64,000 nucleotides of DNA. It comes from Janthinobacterium aquaticum (lineage in GTDB: Bacteria > Pseudomonadota > Gammaproteobacteria > Burkholderiales > Burkholderiaceae_D). Shown here piece after piece: positions 1 through 9,448 of this stretch. The stretch spans positions 372,001 to 436,000 of the forward strand of contig NZ_WFLK01000002.1 in assembly GCF_009208565.1 (NCBI RefSeq), written 5' to 3'. Each line of letters begins with the position of its first letter. The stretch's first letter is position 1. A program made the position numbers and the translations under genes. The notes beneath the pieces are model-generated. The model worked only from the letters and a program-made list of their open reading frames with translations. It made no database searches and was not told where the DNA came from.

Positions 1-2184
1 CCATGCCCGGAACCTATCGCTGGTCTGATGGTTAGGCATGCCACCTAAAACCATCTTTGCATCTGGTACGGCGCGCAGCAATGCCGACCAGCGTTCTATG
101 ACATCGAGACTCAATTTACTGGCACGGTTAAAACTGCCGAAAGTGATGTAGCCATTGCTTATGGCGGGCGCCGGGTTGACATTCGGTGCATCAGGCGAAG
201 GGAGGAACACAGCACTGGCAGGCAGGCGCACCAGTTTTTCGCTGAACTGGCTGTCAAACACGCCGGGCGGCGAGTAATAGCGGTCTGCCAGAAAATAATC
301 CATTGCCTGCAAACCAGTCGTTCCCGGATACCCGATCCAGCTGACCTGCAGCGGCGCAGGCTTGCGCGCAAACACCGGTAGCCGGTTAAAACCCGTATGG
401 CCCGACAGGTCGATCAGGATGTCGATGGCGTCGCTGGTGATCAGTTGTGTCAGCTCTGCATGAGTCAGCTTTTCAACCTGACGCCAGACGCTGACGAGTC
501 CATGCAAGTGACGGCTGACGACATCATCATGAAAACTGTTGGCATAAGCAAAGATTTCCAGGCGCGGCGATTGTGCAAGGTGCTCGAGCACCGGTGTGAT
601 GAAATTGGCCACCGCATGCTTGTAGAGGTCGGCAGAAACGAAACCGATGCGCAGACGCCGCTCCGGCTCGCGCGTATTACTATGCGCAGGCCAGTTGGCG
701 AGATGCGGCGTCTCGAAGTGCGCAGCATAGCGCATGTGTTCGGCAAACAGCGCCTTGGCGTCCACGTCCTGGCTGTGCGTGAGGTAGAACAGCAGGTTGC
801 TATGCAATTCTTCCCAGTCTGGATTGATCTTGATTGCAGCACGCGAGCTCGAGATAGCCTGGTCGATACGTCCGAGCTGCGCCAGCGTCGAACTGAGATT
901 GACATGCGCCCGACGGTTTTGCGGCTCGAACCGGACAGCTTTTTCAAACGCCTTGACGGCTTCGTCAAGGCGACCCATTTGCGTCAGGCAGACACCGAGG
1001 TTGACATGCGCGGATGCCGATTTGGGTCCCAGCTTTACGGCAAGCCGGCAACTGTCCAGTGCTGCCTTCGATTGCCCCATGGTATTGAGGATAGCCGCGA
1101 TGTTGTTGTGGGTGACCGGATTGTCAGGCGCCAGCTCCAGCACCTTACGGAACGACGCCAGCGCCTGCTCGAACTGGCCATCGTCTTCCTGCGCAATGCC
1201 CATATTGTTGAGGGCCTCGATATTTTTCGGTTCGAGCAGCAGCGCTGCTTGATAAATAGCAATAGCCTGCCCCTGGCGGCGAGTTTCGCGCAGCAGGTCG
1301 GCATAGTGCAGCATGGGTGCGGCAACGGTTGAATCCATGGCGATCGCTTGCCGGTAGGCGTTTTCTGCCTCGGCGGTTTCGCCGGTGGCGTGCAGGCTGC
1401 GTCCCAGGCCATGAAAGTGCGCGGCGATAGCGTTGGGTTGAGCCGTTGCCTTGCGATAACTGAGTACGGCTTCGGCGTTGCGATCAAGCCTGAACAATAC
1501 GTTGCCCATGCCGCCATGGGCCATGGCATTGCCGGGCTCACTTTGCAGTGCCGCCGCATAGCTGCGCATGGCCGGCTCTGGACGGTTGAGCGCCACATGT
1601 ACATCGCCCAGCTTGCAGTGCAGTTCGGCTGCATCAGGCGCCAGCGCCAGCGCCTGCTGATAGCTCGCTTGCGCGGCCTGGTACTGGCCCTGCGCCTGCT
1701 GCATATCGCCTTTTCCTGCCAATGCCATCAGCAGCGACGGATCGATTTCCAGTGCGCCACGGTAGCATTCTGCCGCTTCTTTCAGGTGCCCTTGCGCCTG
1801 CAGCGCGTCGCCCAGTCGCGACAGCGCTTCGGCGTAGGCAGGTGCCAGTTCCAGCGCGCGCATAAAGCAGGCCATGGCTTGTTCAGGCTGTCCGTTGTCC
1901 ATCTGGGCGCAACCGAGGCGCACTTGCGCTTCGGCGTCGCTTGGTGCCAGCGCCGCCGCTTCTTGCAGGGCGGGTACGGCGTCCTTGCCGGCGATTTGCA
2001 AAGCCATGCCCAGCACGCTCCAGGCCACGGCCGATTGCGGATACAGCGCTACTAAAGCCTGGCTGGCCGATTCCATTTGCGCATGCTCGCCGTTCTCATG
2101 CAGCTGCACGATATGATCGATTTCCTGCTGGGTAGGCTGCTGCGCGTCGCCTGAGGGCGATGCTGCTTGATCGGTGGCGTGCAT
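1..2184 (-). CDS. TPR-repeat O-GlcNAc transferase-like (GT41/SPINDLY) protein, C-terminus outside window
   Basis: Read on the minus strand from the ATG at 2184, the frame stays open to base 1 (728 codons), so the C-terminus is missing. Residues about 20-470 are successive 34-residue TPR units with the usual alanine, glycine and tyrosine spacing. From about residue 505 a GT41-type domain begins (RIGFVSADLYKHAV, then IDILIDLSGHTGFNRLP and QVSWIGYPGTTG), as in eukaryotic OGT and bacterial SPINDLY-like proteins. Family members transfer a sugar from a UDP-sugar to Ser/Thr of proteins; the bacterial acceptor here cannot be told from sequence. No strong ribosome-binding site precedes the start. Long open frames on the opposite strand (397-1332, 1348-2055) are shadows of this gene. 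Confidence 0.85.
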   Translation of the reverse strand, partial: MHATDQAASPSGDAQQPTQQEIDHIVQLHENGEHAQMESASQALVALYPQSAVAWSVLGMALQIAGKDAVPALQEAAALAPSDAEAQVRLGCAQMDNGQPEQAMACFMRALELAPAYAEALSRLGDALQAQGHLKEAAECYRGALEIDPSLLMALAGKGDMQQAQGQYQAAQASYQQALALAPDAAELHCKLGDVHVALNRPEPAMRSYAAALQSEPGNAMAHGGMGNVLFRLDRNAEAVLSYRKATAQPNAIAAHFHGLGRSLHATGETAEAENAYRQAIAMDSTVAAPMLHYADLLRETRRQGQAIAIYQAALLLEPKNIEALNNMGIAQEDDGQFEQALASFRKVLELAPDNPVTHNNIAAILNTMGQSKAALDSCRLAVKLGPKSASAHVNLGVCLTQMGRLDEAVKAFEKAVRFEPQNRRAHVNLSSTLAQLGRIDQAISSSRAAIKINPDWEELHSNLLFYLTHSQDVDAKALFAEHMRYAAHFETPHLANWPAHSNTREPERRLRIGFVSADLYKHAVANFITPVLEHLAQSPRLEIFAYANSFHDDVVSRHLHGLVSVWRQVEKLTHAELTQLITSDAIDILIDLSGHTGFNRLPVFARKPAPLQVSWIGYPGTTGLQAMDYFLADRYYSPPGVFDSQFSEKLVRLPASAVFLPSPDAPNVNPAPAISNGYITFGSFNRASKLSLDVIERWSALLRAVPDAKMVLGGMPNHQTSDRFRAW

Positions 2185-2266
2185 GATGAAAAGTCAGAGT
2201 GGGTGCCAGCTTGAATTGTAACGGCTGGAAGTGCATTAGAGAAATTCTTATTGAGGAAGCTGACGT

Positions 2267-2300
2267 AAAAAAAGCGTGGCCACCGCCAGGTGGCCACGCT
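2267..2300 (-). terminator. Rho-independent terminator of the ETF-QO gene
   Basis: A perfect 12-bp stem (2273-2284 with 2289-2300) closes a 4-base loop and is followed, on the minus strand, by a run of seven T. It lies 32 bases past the ETF-QO stop and separates that gene from the downstream TPR glycosyltransferase. Confidence 0.88.
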
Positions 2301-2331
2301 CTGTTACTGCATGCTGCCTTGTACGAAAAGG

Positions 2332-4008
2332 CTACATATTCGGATAATTCGGCCCGCCGCCGCCTTCCGGCGTGACCCAGACGATATTCTGGGTCGGGTC
2401 CTTGATGTCGCAGGTCTTGCAATGCACGCAGTTCTGCGCATTGATCTGCAGGCGTTCGGCGCCGTCGTCGTTTTTCACGAATTCGTAGACGCCGGCCGGG
2501 CAGTAGCGCGCTTCCGGGCCGGCATAGGTGGCCAGGTTGACATCGACCGGGACATTCGGGTTTTTCAGCGTCAGGTGGATCGGCTGGTCTTCCGCGTGGT
2601 TGGTGTTGGAAATAAACACCGACGACATCTTGTCGAACGTCAGCTTGCCGTCCGGCCTCGGATAGACGATCGGCGTGCATTGTGCGGCCGGCTTCAGGCA
2701 TTCATGGTCGCCGTGCGAGTGGCGCAGCGTCCAGGGGGCCTTGCCGCGGAAAATAAGCTGGTCGATGCCGGTCATCAGGCTGCCCAGGTACAGGCCCTTC
2801 GACAGCCATGGCTTGACGTTGCGTGCGATATGCAGTTCTTCATGCAGCCAGGATTTTTCAAAGGCCACAGGGTAGCTGGCCAGCTCGTCGTGCTGGCGCT
2901 GTTCGCCCAATGCGTCAAAGGCGGCGTCGGCCGCCAGCATGCCGCTCTTGATGGCGGCGTGGCTGCCCTTGATGCGGCTCATGTTCAAAAAGCCGGCATC
3001 GCAGCCGACCAGCGCGCCACCGGCAAACACCAGCTTGGGCAGGCATTGCAGACCACCGGCAGCGATTGCGCGGGCGCCATACGAGATACGCTTGCCGCCT
3101 TCGAGGAAGGTGCGAATTTCCGGATGGGTTTTGTAGCGCTGGAATTCTTCGTACGGCGACAGGTACGGGTTTTCATAGGCCAGTCCGATTACATAGCCGA
3201 CCATCACCTGGTTGTTTTCCATGTGGTACAGGAATGAGCCGCCATAGGTCTTGGTGTCGAGCGGCCAGCCGGTCGAGTGAATCACCAGGCCAGGCTGGTG
3301 CTTGGACGGATCGATTTCCCACAGTTCCTTGATGCCGATGCCGTAGGACTGCGGATCCTTGCCGGCGTTCAGGTCGTATTTGGCCATCAGCTGCTTGCCC
3401 AGGTGGCCGCGCGCGCCTTCGGCAAACAGGGTGTACTTGGCGTGCAGTTCCATGCCGAGCTGGAAGTCCGGGCCTGGCTCGCCATCGCGCTTGACGCCCA
3501 TATTGCCGGTTGCGACACCCCTGACGGCGCCGTCGTCGGTGTACAGGATTTCGGCAGCGGGAAAGCCGGGGAAGATTTCCACGCCCAGGTTTTCCGCCTG
3601 CTGGCCCATCCAGCGCACCACGTTGCCGAGCGAGACGATGTAGTTGCCGTGGTTTTCAAAGCAGGCCGGCACCGCAAAGCCGGGCGTTTGATAGGCTTTG
3701 GTTTCAGTCAGGAACAGGATGCGGTCTTCGGTCACCGGCGTATTGAGCGGCGCGCCCAGCTCTTTCCAGTTCGGAATCAGTTCGCTCAAAGCTTTCGGGT
3801 CCATGATGGCGCCCGACAGGATATGGGCGCCCAGTTCGCCGCCTTTTTCCAGCACGCAGACCGATACTTCCTGGTTTTTTTCAGCGGCCAGCTGTTTCAG
3901 ACGGATGGCCGCCGCCAAGCCGGCAGGGCCGCCGCCAACGATCACCACGTCATACTCCATGGCTTCGCGCGGGCCGTACTGCTCAACTAAATTATTAGGC
4001 TGTGTCAT
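2332..4008 (-). CDS. Electron transfer flavoprotein-ubiquinone oxidoreductase
   Basis: This 558-residue protein matches the ETF-QO family in length and layout. An N-terminal FAD-binding motif (VVIVGGGPAGLAAAIRL, near residue 20) is followed by the substrate/quinone domain. The C-terminus carries the single [4Fe-4S] cluster cysteines (CPAGVYEF, then NCVHCKTCDIKDP). It passes electrons from reduced ETF, made by acyl-CoA and other dehydrogenases, to ubiquinone at the inner membrane. It has its own terminator and faces a 272-base gap to the divergent SDR gene. Its placement near an SDR and a CoA-transferase fits a fatty-acid or ketone-body catabolic region. Confidence 0.95.
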   Translation of the reverse strand: MTQPNNLVEQYGPREAMEYDVVIVGGGPAGLAAAIRLKQLAAEKNQEVSVCVLEKGGELGAHILSGAIMDPKALSELIPNWKELGAPLNTPVTEDRILFLTETKAYQTPGFAVPACFENHGNYIVSLGNVVRWMGQQAENLGVEIFPGFPAAEILYTDDGAVRGVATGNMGVKRDGEPGPDFQLGMELHAKYTLFAEGARGHLGKQLMAKYDLNAGKDPQSYGIGIKELWEIDPSKHQPGLVIHSTGWPLDTKTYGGSFLYHMENNQVMVGYVIGLAYENPYLSPYEEFQRYKTHPEIRTFLEGGKRISYGARAIAAGGLQCLPKLVFAGGALVGCDAGFLNMSRIKGSHAAIKSGMLAADAAFDALGEQRQHDELASYPVAFEKSWLHEELHIARNVKPWLSKGLYLGSLMTGIDQLIFRGKAPWTLRHSHGDHECLKPAAQCTPIVYPRPDGKLTFDKMSSVFISNTNHAEDQPIHLTLKNPNVPVDVNLATYAGPEARYCPAGVYEFVKNDDGAERLQINAQNCVHCKTCDIKDPTQNIVWVTPEGGGGPNYPNM

Positions 4009-4280
4009 GTTTTATTGGTCTCGTTGTATCGTCACAAAATCAGATGGGATGGAATCGTTGGAAAATTTAAGCACGAGTGTGCTTGTTTTTGACGCAGATT
4101 GCAACTTTGGCGCCATTTTGCGGGACATTGCCACGCGCCGCAATCGAATTCCCGCTGTTTTGTGACATCATTGCGCTAACTTTTCCTCAGCTTGCCATGG
4201 ATTTTTTGCCAATCGCTGGCAATCAAGGGCTGGGTTCATGCAAGATGCAGGTGTTATTTCAAACAGAACAGGAGCAGCTC

Positions 4281-5057
4281 GTGGGCATAGAAGTCAATTT
4301 CGAGGGCAAGATCGCCCTGATCACCGGCGCGTCGAGCGGACTCGGTGCGCGCTTTGCCAAGGTGCTGGCGCAGGCGGGCGCGCAGGTGGTGCTGGCCTCG
4401 CGCCGTATCGAGCGCCTGAAAGAGCTGCGCGCCGAGATCGAGGCCGATGGCGGCGCGGCGCATGTGGTGTCGCTCGATGTGACCGACTTTGCCAGCATTA
4501 AATCGGCCATCGCCCATGCGGAAACGGAAGCCGGGCCGATCGATATCCTGGTCAACAATTCGGGCGTATCGACCACCCAGCGCCTGGTCGATGTCACGCC
4601 CGAAGATTATTCCTTTGTAATGGATACCAATTTGCGCGGTTCGTTCTTTGTGGCCCAGCAAACGGCCAAGCGCATGATCGCGCGCGCCAAGGGTGATCCG
4701 AAAAAGCAGCACCGCATTATCAATATCGCCTCGATGGCTGGCCTGCAGGTGCTGCCGCAGATTGGCGTTTATTGCATGAGCAAGGCGGGCATGGTGCACA
4801 TGACGCGCGCCATGGCCGTCGAATGGGGCAAATATGGCATCAATACCAACGCGATTTGCCCCGGCTATATTTCGACCGAGATCAACGAGGATTATTTTGC
4901 CAGCGAGCAGGGCAAAAAACTGATGCAGATGCTGCCCAACAAGCGCCCGGGCAAACCGGAAGACCTCGATGGCCTGCTGCTGTTGCTGGCAGGCGAGGAT
5001 TCGCACTTTATCAACGGCGCCATTATTTCGGCCGATGGCGGCATGAGCACGTTTTAA
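4281..5057 (+). CDS. SDR family NAD(P)-dependent oxidoreductase
   Basis: A classical short-chain dehydrogenase of 258 residues. It shows the Rossmann motif TGASSGLG near residue 14, the NNSG structural motif, the catalytic serine in IASMAG and the active-site YCMSK (Tyr-x-x-x-Lys). I start it at the GTG at 4281 because GGAG lies six bases upstream at 4271-4274. The open frame runs back to 4077, but that extension lacks SDR character. The substrate is unknown; 3-hydroxyacyl or other secondary alcohols are likely. Its TAA stop overlaps the stop codon of the convergent regulator at 5054. Confidence 0.9.
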   Translation: MGIEVNFEGKIALITGASSGLGARFAKVLAQAGAQVVLASRRIERLKELRAEIEADGGAAHVVSLDVTDFASIKSAIAHAETEAGPIDILVNNSGVSTTQRLVDVTPEDYSFVMDTNLRGSFFVAQQTAKRMIARAKGDPKKQHRIINIASMAGLQVLPQIGVYCMSKAGMVHMTRAMAVEWGKYGINTNAICPGYISTEINEDYFASEQGKKLMQMLPNKRPGKPEDLDGLLLLLAGEDSHFINGAIISADGGMSTF

Positions 5058-5614
5058 AGCTGCAAACCCACCAGCTTGTGCACCAGCTCCGACGAAGTGG
5101 CTGCCGAAAACTTGCGCATCAGCTTGGCGCGGTGCATTTCCACCGTGCGCGGGCTCAGGTCAATCTGGCGCGCGATCAGCTTGCTCGTCTTGCCTTCGAC
5201 CAGCAGCGCGGCGATTTCACGCTCACGCGGCGTCAGCTCGGCCGTCACCGGGCGCTTTTCACTGACATCTTCGAACGTCCAGATGCCGGCGCCCAGTGCC
5301 TGTGTCGCTTGCATGGCGTGGCCGGTCACGTGGCACCAGAACAGCTCGGCGTTACTGCGGCGCATGATGCGCTCGTCCGAATAGCGGCCGCGCGCGTTCA
5401 TGATGGGGATAATGCGCTCGCCCGTGCGCAGGAATTCATCGTGCGTGGGATAGAGCATTTCAAACGACTGACCGTCGAGCTCGCTGCGGGCATAACCGAA
5501 CATCTTGGCCAGCGCTTCATTGCAGCTGCGGATCACGCGGTTTTCCGACATGCACATGCCGACCGGCGCGTACAGGAAGATGCTTTCGTAGTCGATGTCG
5601 GTTGCGGCATTCAT
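5054..5614 (-). CDS. PAS-domain LuxR-type transcriptional regulator
   Basis: A PAS domain fills residues about 5-110 (IFLYAPVGMCMSENRVIRSCNEAL, then GYARSELDGQS). A LuxR/GerE helix-turn-helix occupies the last 60 residues (LTPREREIAALLVEGKTSKLIARQ, SPRTVEMHRAKL). I choose the ATG at 5614, just before the PAS domain. An in-frame ATG at 5704 would add 30 residues that look like untranslated sequence. The gene diverges from the CoA-transferase operon at 5807, so it probably controls that operon in response to a small ligand or redox cue sensed by PAS. There is no receiver domain, so it is not a classical two-component partner. Confidence 0.85.
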   Translation of the reverse strand: MNAATDIDYESIFLYAPVGMCMSENRVIRSCNEALAKMFGYARSELDGQSFEMLYPTHDEFLRTGERIIPIMNARGRYSDERIMRRSNAELFWCHVTGHAMQATQALGAGIWTFEDVSEKRPVTAELTPREREIAALLVEGKTSKLIARQIDLSPRTVEMHRAKLMRKFSAATSSELVHKLVGLQL

Positions 5615-5736
5615 GCGTTGTGCATCACTCTCACGGATAGTCTCGCGGCAAGGCGCCGGTAGTTCTACGGTATTGTACTTTCGACGGGCGTATTTTATGC
5701 TCACTTGCTGCCGGCGTCACGGACGCCTGCAACGTT

Positions 5737-5764
5737 TTGCCATAGTGCTTTATAGAAATATAGC
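5737..5764 (+). promoter_or_regulatory. Candidate sigma-70 promoter of the CoA-transferase operon
   Basis: TTGCCA at 5737-5742 and TATAGC at 5759-5764 are 16 bases apart and lie about 45 bases before the first subunit's ATG, in the gap shared with the PAS-LuxR gene. Confidence 0.4.
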
Positions 5765-5806
5765 AAAAAGAACGGCACCAACAGAGACACAACCAGAGGG
5801 ACACCC

Positions 5807-6508
5807 ATGAATAAAGTTTATCCTGATGCAGCCTCGGCACTGGCCGGTATCGTACAAGATGGCCAGACCATCGCCGTCGGCGGCTTCGGCCTGTGCGGCA
5901 TCCCGGAAGCGCTGATCGGCGCGCTGCGCGATTCTGGCGTAACGGGCCTGACCGCTATTTCCAACAATGCCGGCGTGGACGGCTTTGGCCTGGGCCAACT
6001 GCTCACCACCCGCCAGATCAAGAAGATGATTGCCTCCTATGTGGGCGAAAACAAGGAATTCGCGCGCCAGTACCTGGCCGGCGAACTGGAACTGGAATTT
6101 ACGCCGCAAGGCACGCTGGCCGAGAAGCTGCGCGCCGGCGGCGCTGGCATTCCGGCTTTCTTTACCAAGACCGGCGTGGGCACCATCGTGGCCGACGGCA
6201 AGGAAATCCGCGAATTCGACGGCGAACAGTATGTGATGGAGCGCAGCCTGGTGGCCGATGTGTCGCTGGTCAAAGCGTATATGGCCGACCGCGCCGGTAA
6301 CTTGATTTTCCGCAAGACCGCGCGCAACTTCAACCCCAACGTGGCCATGGCCGGCAAGGTCACCATCGTCGAAGTGGAAAAACTGGTTGAGATCGGCGAG
6401 ATCGATCCGGACCAGGTGCATACGCCAGGCATTTTCGTGCACCGCATCGTGGTCAACGCCACGCCGGAAAAACGCATCGAGCAGCGCACCGTGCGCAGTG
6501 CCGAATAA
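5807..6508 (+). CDS. scoA: 3-oxoacid CoA-transferase, subunit A
   Basis: This 233-residue alpha subunit of a family I CoA-transferase opens with the typical [17 protein letters not shown] glycine-rich stretch and carries [10 protein letters not shown] and the KTARNFNP block of SCOT-like enzymes. With subunit B it moves CoA from succinyl-CoA (or another donor) to acetoacetate or a related 3-oxoacid, which is then thiolysed. GAGGG precedes the ATG. Subunit B follows after 20 bases. The scoA name is by family; atoD-like specificity cannot be excluded. Confidence 0.9.
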   Translation: MNKVYPDAASALAGIVQDGQTIAVGGFGLCGIPEALIGALRDSGVTGLTAISNNAGVDGFGLGQLLTTRQIKKMIASYVGENKEFARQYLAGELELEFTPQGTLAEKLRAGGAGIPAFFTKTGVGTIVADGKEIREFDGEQYVMERSLVADVSLVKAYMADRAGNLIFRKTARNFNPNVAMAGKVTIVEVEKLVEIGEIDPDQVHTPGIFVHRIVVNATPEKRIEQRTVRSAE

Positions 6509-6528
6509 AAACAGAGACGGAGAAGAAC

Positions 6529-7179
6529 ATGGCTTGGACACGTGATGAAATGGCCGCGCGCGCGGCAAAAGAATTGCAGGATGGTTTTTATGTGAACTTG
6601 GGCATCGGCCTGCCGACCCTGGTAGCGAACTACGTGCCGGACAATATCGAGGTGTTCCTGCAGTCGGAAAACGGCCTGCTGGGCATCGGACCTTTCCCGA
6701 CGGACGAAGAAGTCGATGCCGACCTGATCAACGCCGGCAAGCAGACCGTGACGGCGCTGCCGGGCGCTGCCTACTTCAGCTCGGCCGATTCGTTCGGCAT
6801 GATCCGTGGCGGCAAGATCAACCTGGCCATCCTGGGCGCGATGCAGGTGTCGGCCAAGGGCGACCTGGCCAACTGGATGATCCCAGGCAAGATGGTCAAG
6901 GGCATGGGCGGCGCGATGGACCTGGTGGCCGGCGTCAAGCGCGTGGTGGTGCTGATGGAGCACGTCGCTACCGCCAAGGACGGCAGCATCTCGCACAAGC
7001 TGCTCAAAGAGTGCGACCTGCCGCTGACCGGCGTGGGCGTGGTCGACCTGATCATTACCGACCTGGGCGTGATCGAAGTCACGCCATCGGGCCTGAAGCT
7101 CACTGAGCTGGCCCCTGGCGTGACCAAGGAGCAAGTGCTGGCCGCGACCAGTGCGCAGCTCGATGTATCGGCAGTCTGA
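6529..7179 (+). CDS. scoB: 3-oxoacid CoA-transferase, subunit B
   Basis: This 216-residue beta subunit has the [11 protein letters not shown] start and the [10 protein letters not shown] motif, whose glutamate forms the acyl-CoA thioester intermediate in family I CoA-transferases. It is cotranscribed with subunit A, with a GGAG-type ribosome site (ACGGAGAAG) before its ATG. A strong terminator follows at once, making this a two-gene operon likely governed by the divergent PAS-LuxR protein. Confidence 0.92.
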   Translation: MAWTRDEMAARAAKELQDGFYVNLGIGLPTLVANYVPDNIEVFLQSENGLLGIGPFPTDEEVDADLINAGKQTVTALPGAAYFSSADSFGMIRGGKINLAILGAMQVSAKGDLANWMIPGKMVKGMGGAMDLVAGVKRVVVLMEHVATAKDGSISHKLLKECDLPLTGVGVVDLIITDLGVIEVTPSGLKLTELAPGVTKEQVLAATSAQLDVSAV

Positions 7180-7195
7180 GCGGTATTGCTGAATT

Positions 7196-7234
7196 AAAAA
7201 ACGCTGCAGGTTTGAAGCCTGCAGCGTTTTTTTT
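7196..7234. terminator. Bidirectional rho-independent terminator
   Basis: CGCTGCAGG (7202-7210) pairs with CCTGCAGCG (7218-7226). Six A precede it and eight T follow it, so it can stop both the CoA-transferase operon (+) and the convergent doxX gene (-). Confidence 0.92.
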
Positions 7235-7250
7235 CGTCCAGTCCGCTTGC

Positions 7251-7664
7251 TTATGGGGCTTTGCTGCGCAGGCTGTCGAGGCTGTAAGCGCCGGCGCCGG
7301 CCACGGCGTAGTACAGGAAAGCAAAGCAATACAGCACCGCCAGTTCGCCGCCGTTCAGCACCGGGAAAAAGCCCTGCGGCGCATGCATCATGAAGTAGGC
7401 AAAGGCCATCTGGCCCGACAGGATAAACGCCACAGGGCGGGTAAACAGGCCCACCAGCAGCAGCGCGCCGCCGACCAGTTCCAGCACGCCGGCCGCGCCC
7501 ATCAGCGACAGCAGTTGCAGGCCGTCGAACATGGCTACATGCGGCACGCCGAACAGCTTGGCAGTGCCGTGCTGGATAAACAGGAAACCGAGCACAATGC
7601 GCAGTACGCCAAGCAGGCGCGGGTTCCAGGTAGCAAGAAAAGCAGGGGAGGGAAAGCTGGACAT
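7251..7664 (-). CDS. DoxX family membrane protein
   Basis: A 137-residue protein with four hydrophobic segments and the DoxX signature (LRIVLGFLFIQHGTAKLFG, then LELVGGALLLVGLFTRPVAF). DoxX-like proteins are small inner-membrane proteins tied in several bacteria to quinone-linked or redox-stress functions; the role here is not defined. I start at the ATG at 7664, with AAGGAG about six bases upstream. The open frame to 7772 adds 36 residues without family features. Confidence 0.85.
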   Translation of the reverse strand: MSSFPSPAFLATWNPRLLGVLRIVLGFLFIQHGTAKLFGVPHVAMFDGLQLLSLMGAAGVLELVGGALLLVGLFTRPVAFILSGQMAFAYFMMHAPQGFFPVLNGGELAVLYCFAFLYYAVAGAGAYSLDSLRSKAP

Positions 7665-7818
7665 GTGGCGCTCCTTGTCGTCAAGTGGTAGTTCATTATG
7701 GATGAGCTGGCTCATTCGTGTGCTGACACTGTAAAGCTTTTTCCTGGCTTGATCATCAGGTGAAAATGCCATACTTCATTTACTGCCAGTAGATGATGGT
7801 GCAAAAGCTGCGCGCATG

Positions 7819-7856
7819 AAAAAAGCCCCGCAGATTGCTCTGCGGGGCTTTCTTTT
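7819..7856 (-). terminator. Rho-independent terminator of the dctA gene
   Basis: An 11-bp GC-rich stem (GCCCCGCAGA paired with TCTGCGGGGC, short loop between) is followed on the minus strand by a T-rich tract. It lies 17 bases past the dctA stop codon. Confidence 0.88.
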
Positions 7857-7872
7857 CACATCAACGCCAGGT

Positions 7873-9183
7873 TTATTTGACTATATTGACTGCTGGTACG
7901 GCGTGGTGGTCATCAACCGGGCTGGTCGGATTGGCCAGCTCGCTGTGCAGTTTCACCATATCCAGCTCTTTTTCCCATTTCGACACCACGATGGTGGCCA
8001 CGCCATTGCCGACAAAGTTAGTCAGCGCACGGCATTCGCTCATGAAGCGGTCGATACCGAGGATCAGCGCCATGCCGGCCACCGGAATGGTCGGCACCAC
8101 GGCCAGCGTTGCCGCCAGGGTAATGAAGCCGGCGCCGGTAATGCCCGATGCGCCTTTCGAGGTCAGCATCGCCACGCCCAGGATGGTTAGTTCCTGCCAG
8201 ATGGTCAGGTCGGTATTGGTGGCTTGCGCAACAAACAGTGCCGCCATGGTCATGTAGATATTGGTGCCGTCCAGGTTGAACGAGTAACCGGTCGGTACCA
8301 CCAGGCCCACCACTGGCTTGGAGCAGCCCAGGTGTTCCAGTTTCTTCATCAGCGCTGGCAAGGCCGATTCCGACGAGCTGGTACCGAGCACGATCAGCAG
8401 TTCTTCCTTGATATAGGCCAGGAAACGGACGATCGAGAAGCCGGTGTAACGGGCGATCAGGCCCAGCACCACGAACACGAACAGGAAGCAGGTCAGGTAG
8501 AACGAACCCATCAGTTTAGCCAGCGGGATCAGCGAAGCCAGGCCGTATTTGCCGATGGTGAACGCCATCGCGCCAAACGCGCCGATCGGAGCGACCTTCA
8601 TGATGATGTTGACCATGCCGAAGATGGCGTGCGACAGTTCGTCGATCAGCTTGGTGACAGGACGGCCGCGCTCGCCCAGCAGCGACAGCGAGAAGCCGAA
8701 CAGCACAGCGATCAGCAGCACTTGCAGAATGTCGCCCTTGGCAAACGCATCAACGAAGGTCTTCGGGATGATGTTCATCAGGAAGTCGGTGGTGGTCAAG
8801 CCTTGTGCATGCGTATATTGCTCGATCGACTTGACGTCCAGGTGGGCCGGATCGGCGTTGAAGCCGGCGCCTGGTTTCAGGATATTGGCCACCAACAAGC
8901 CGATCGCCAGCGCAAAGGTCGACACGACTTCAAAGTAGATCAGCGCCTTGCCGCCGACGCGGCCGATTTTTTTCACGTCTTGCATGCCGGCAATGCCGGA
9001 CACCACGGTACAGAAGATCACCGGGGCGATAATCATCTTGATCAGTTTGATAAAGCCATCGCCCAGCGGCTTCATGTCGACTGCGTTGCTTGGGTAGAAC
9101 ACGCCCAGCAGCACGCCGACCACGATGGCGAAGATCACCTGTACATACAGGATTTTATAAAACGGTTTTTTAACGGCATTCAC
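7873..9183 (-). CDS. dctA: C4-dicarboxylate:cation symporter DctA
   Basis: A 436-residue member of the dicarboxylate/amino acid:cation symporter (DAACS) family. It has eight transmembrane helices and two re-entrant hairpins: the serine-rich [17 protein letters not shown] hairpin, the [14 protein letters not shown] motif and [13 protein letters not shown]. It imports succinate, fumarate, malate and possibly aspartate with protons or sodium. The GTG at 9183 is preferred because GAGGAG sits just upstream and the protein then starts like DctA; an ATG at 9219 would add 12 residues. It is a single gene with its own terminator, and no DctB/DctD sensor pair is nearby. Confidence 0.93.
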   Translation of the reverse strand: MNAVKKPFYKILYVQVIFAIVVGVLLGVFYPSNAVDMKPLGDGFIKLIKMIIAPVIFCTVVSGIAGMQDVKKIGRVGGKALIYFEVVSTFALAIGLLVANILKPGAGFNADPAHLDVKSIEQYTHAQGLTTTDFLMNIIPKTFVDAFAKGDILQVLLIAVLFGFSLSLLGERGRPVTKLIDELSHAIFGMVNIIMKVAPIGAFGAMAFTIGKYGLASLIPLAKLMGSFYLTCFLFVFVVLGLIARYTGFSIVRFLAYIKEELLIVLGTSSSESALPALMKKLEHLGCSKPVVGLVVPTGYSFNLDGTNIYMTMAALFVAQATNTDLTIWQELTILGVAMLTSKGASGITGAGFITLAATLAVVPTIPVAGMALILGIDRFMSECRALTNFVGNGVATIVVSKWEKELDMVKLHSELANPTSPVDDHHAVPAVNIVK

Positions 9184-9341
9184 GACGAGTCTCCTCTTGC
9201 GGGTTGATGGTGCGATCATCGCTGCTTACAGCTTGCCGCTCAATTGTGGAAAACCGCAGATATGCACATTTTGAATATCGGGTATGGCGCAATGACGGCG
9301 GCATGCAAGGTATGCTGCATCGCAGCAAAGCTGCCGTGCGC

Positions 9342-9370
9342 TTGGAGCATTGCCCGTGCTGCGCTACACT
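9342..9370 (+). promoter_or_regulatory. Candidate sigma-70 promoter for the alpha/beta hydrolase gene
   Basis: TTGGAG at 9342-9347 and TACACT at 9365-9370 are 17 bases apart and lie about 80 bases upstream of the ATG. Just before it, 9313-9327 holds a TGCTGC/GCAGCA inverted repeat that could be an operator. Confidence 0.4.
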
Positions 9371-9448
9371 CTGTCCATGCCGGGCGCGCAGACCTGGTTT
9401 CATGGCGCTGCAGGCGCCCTTGATTACCGTTAACAGAAAGGTTGCCGC

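Noticed and set aside
397..1332. 311-codon frame opposite the TPR glycosyltransferase
   Set aside because: The minus-strand frame gives clear TPR and GT41 motifs and is open through the window edge; this plus-strand frame is its shadow.
4077..4280. N-terminal extension of the SDR gene
   Set aside because: Upstream codons lack SDR character, and a GTG with a good ribosome site lies at 4281.
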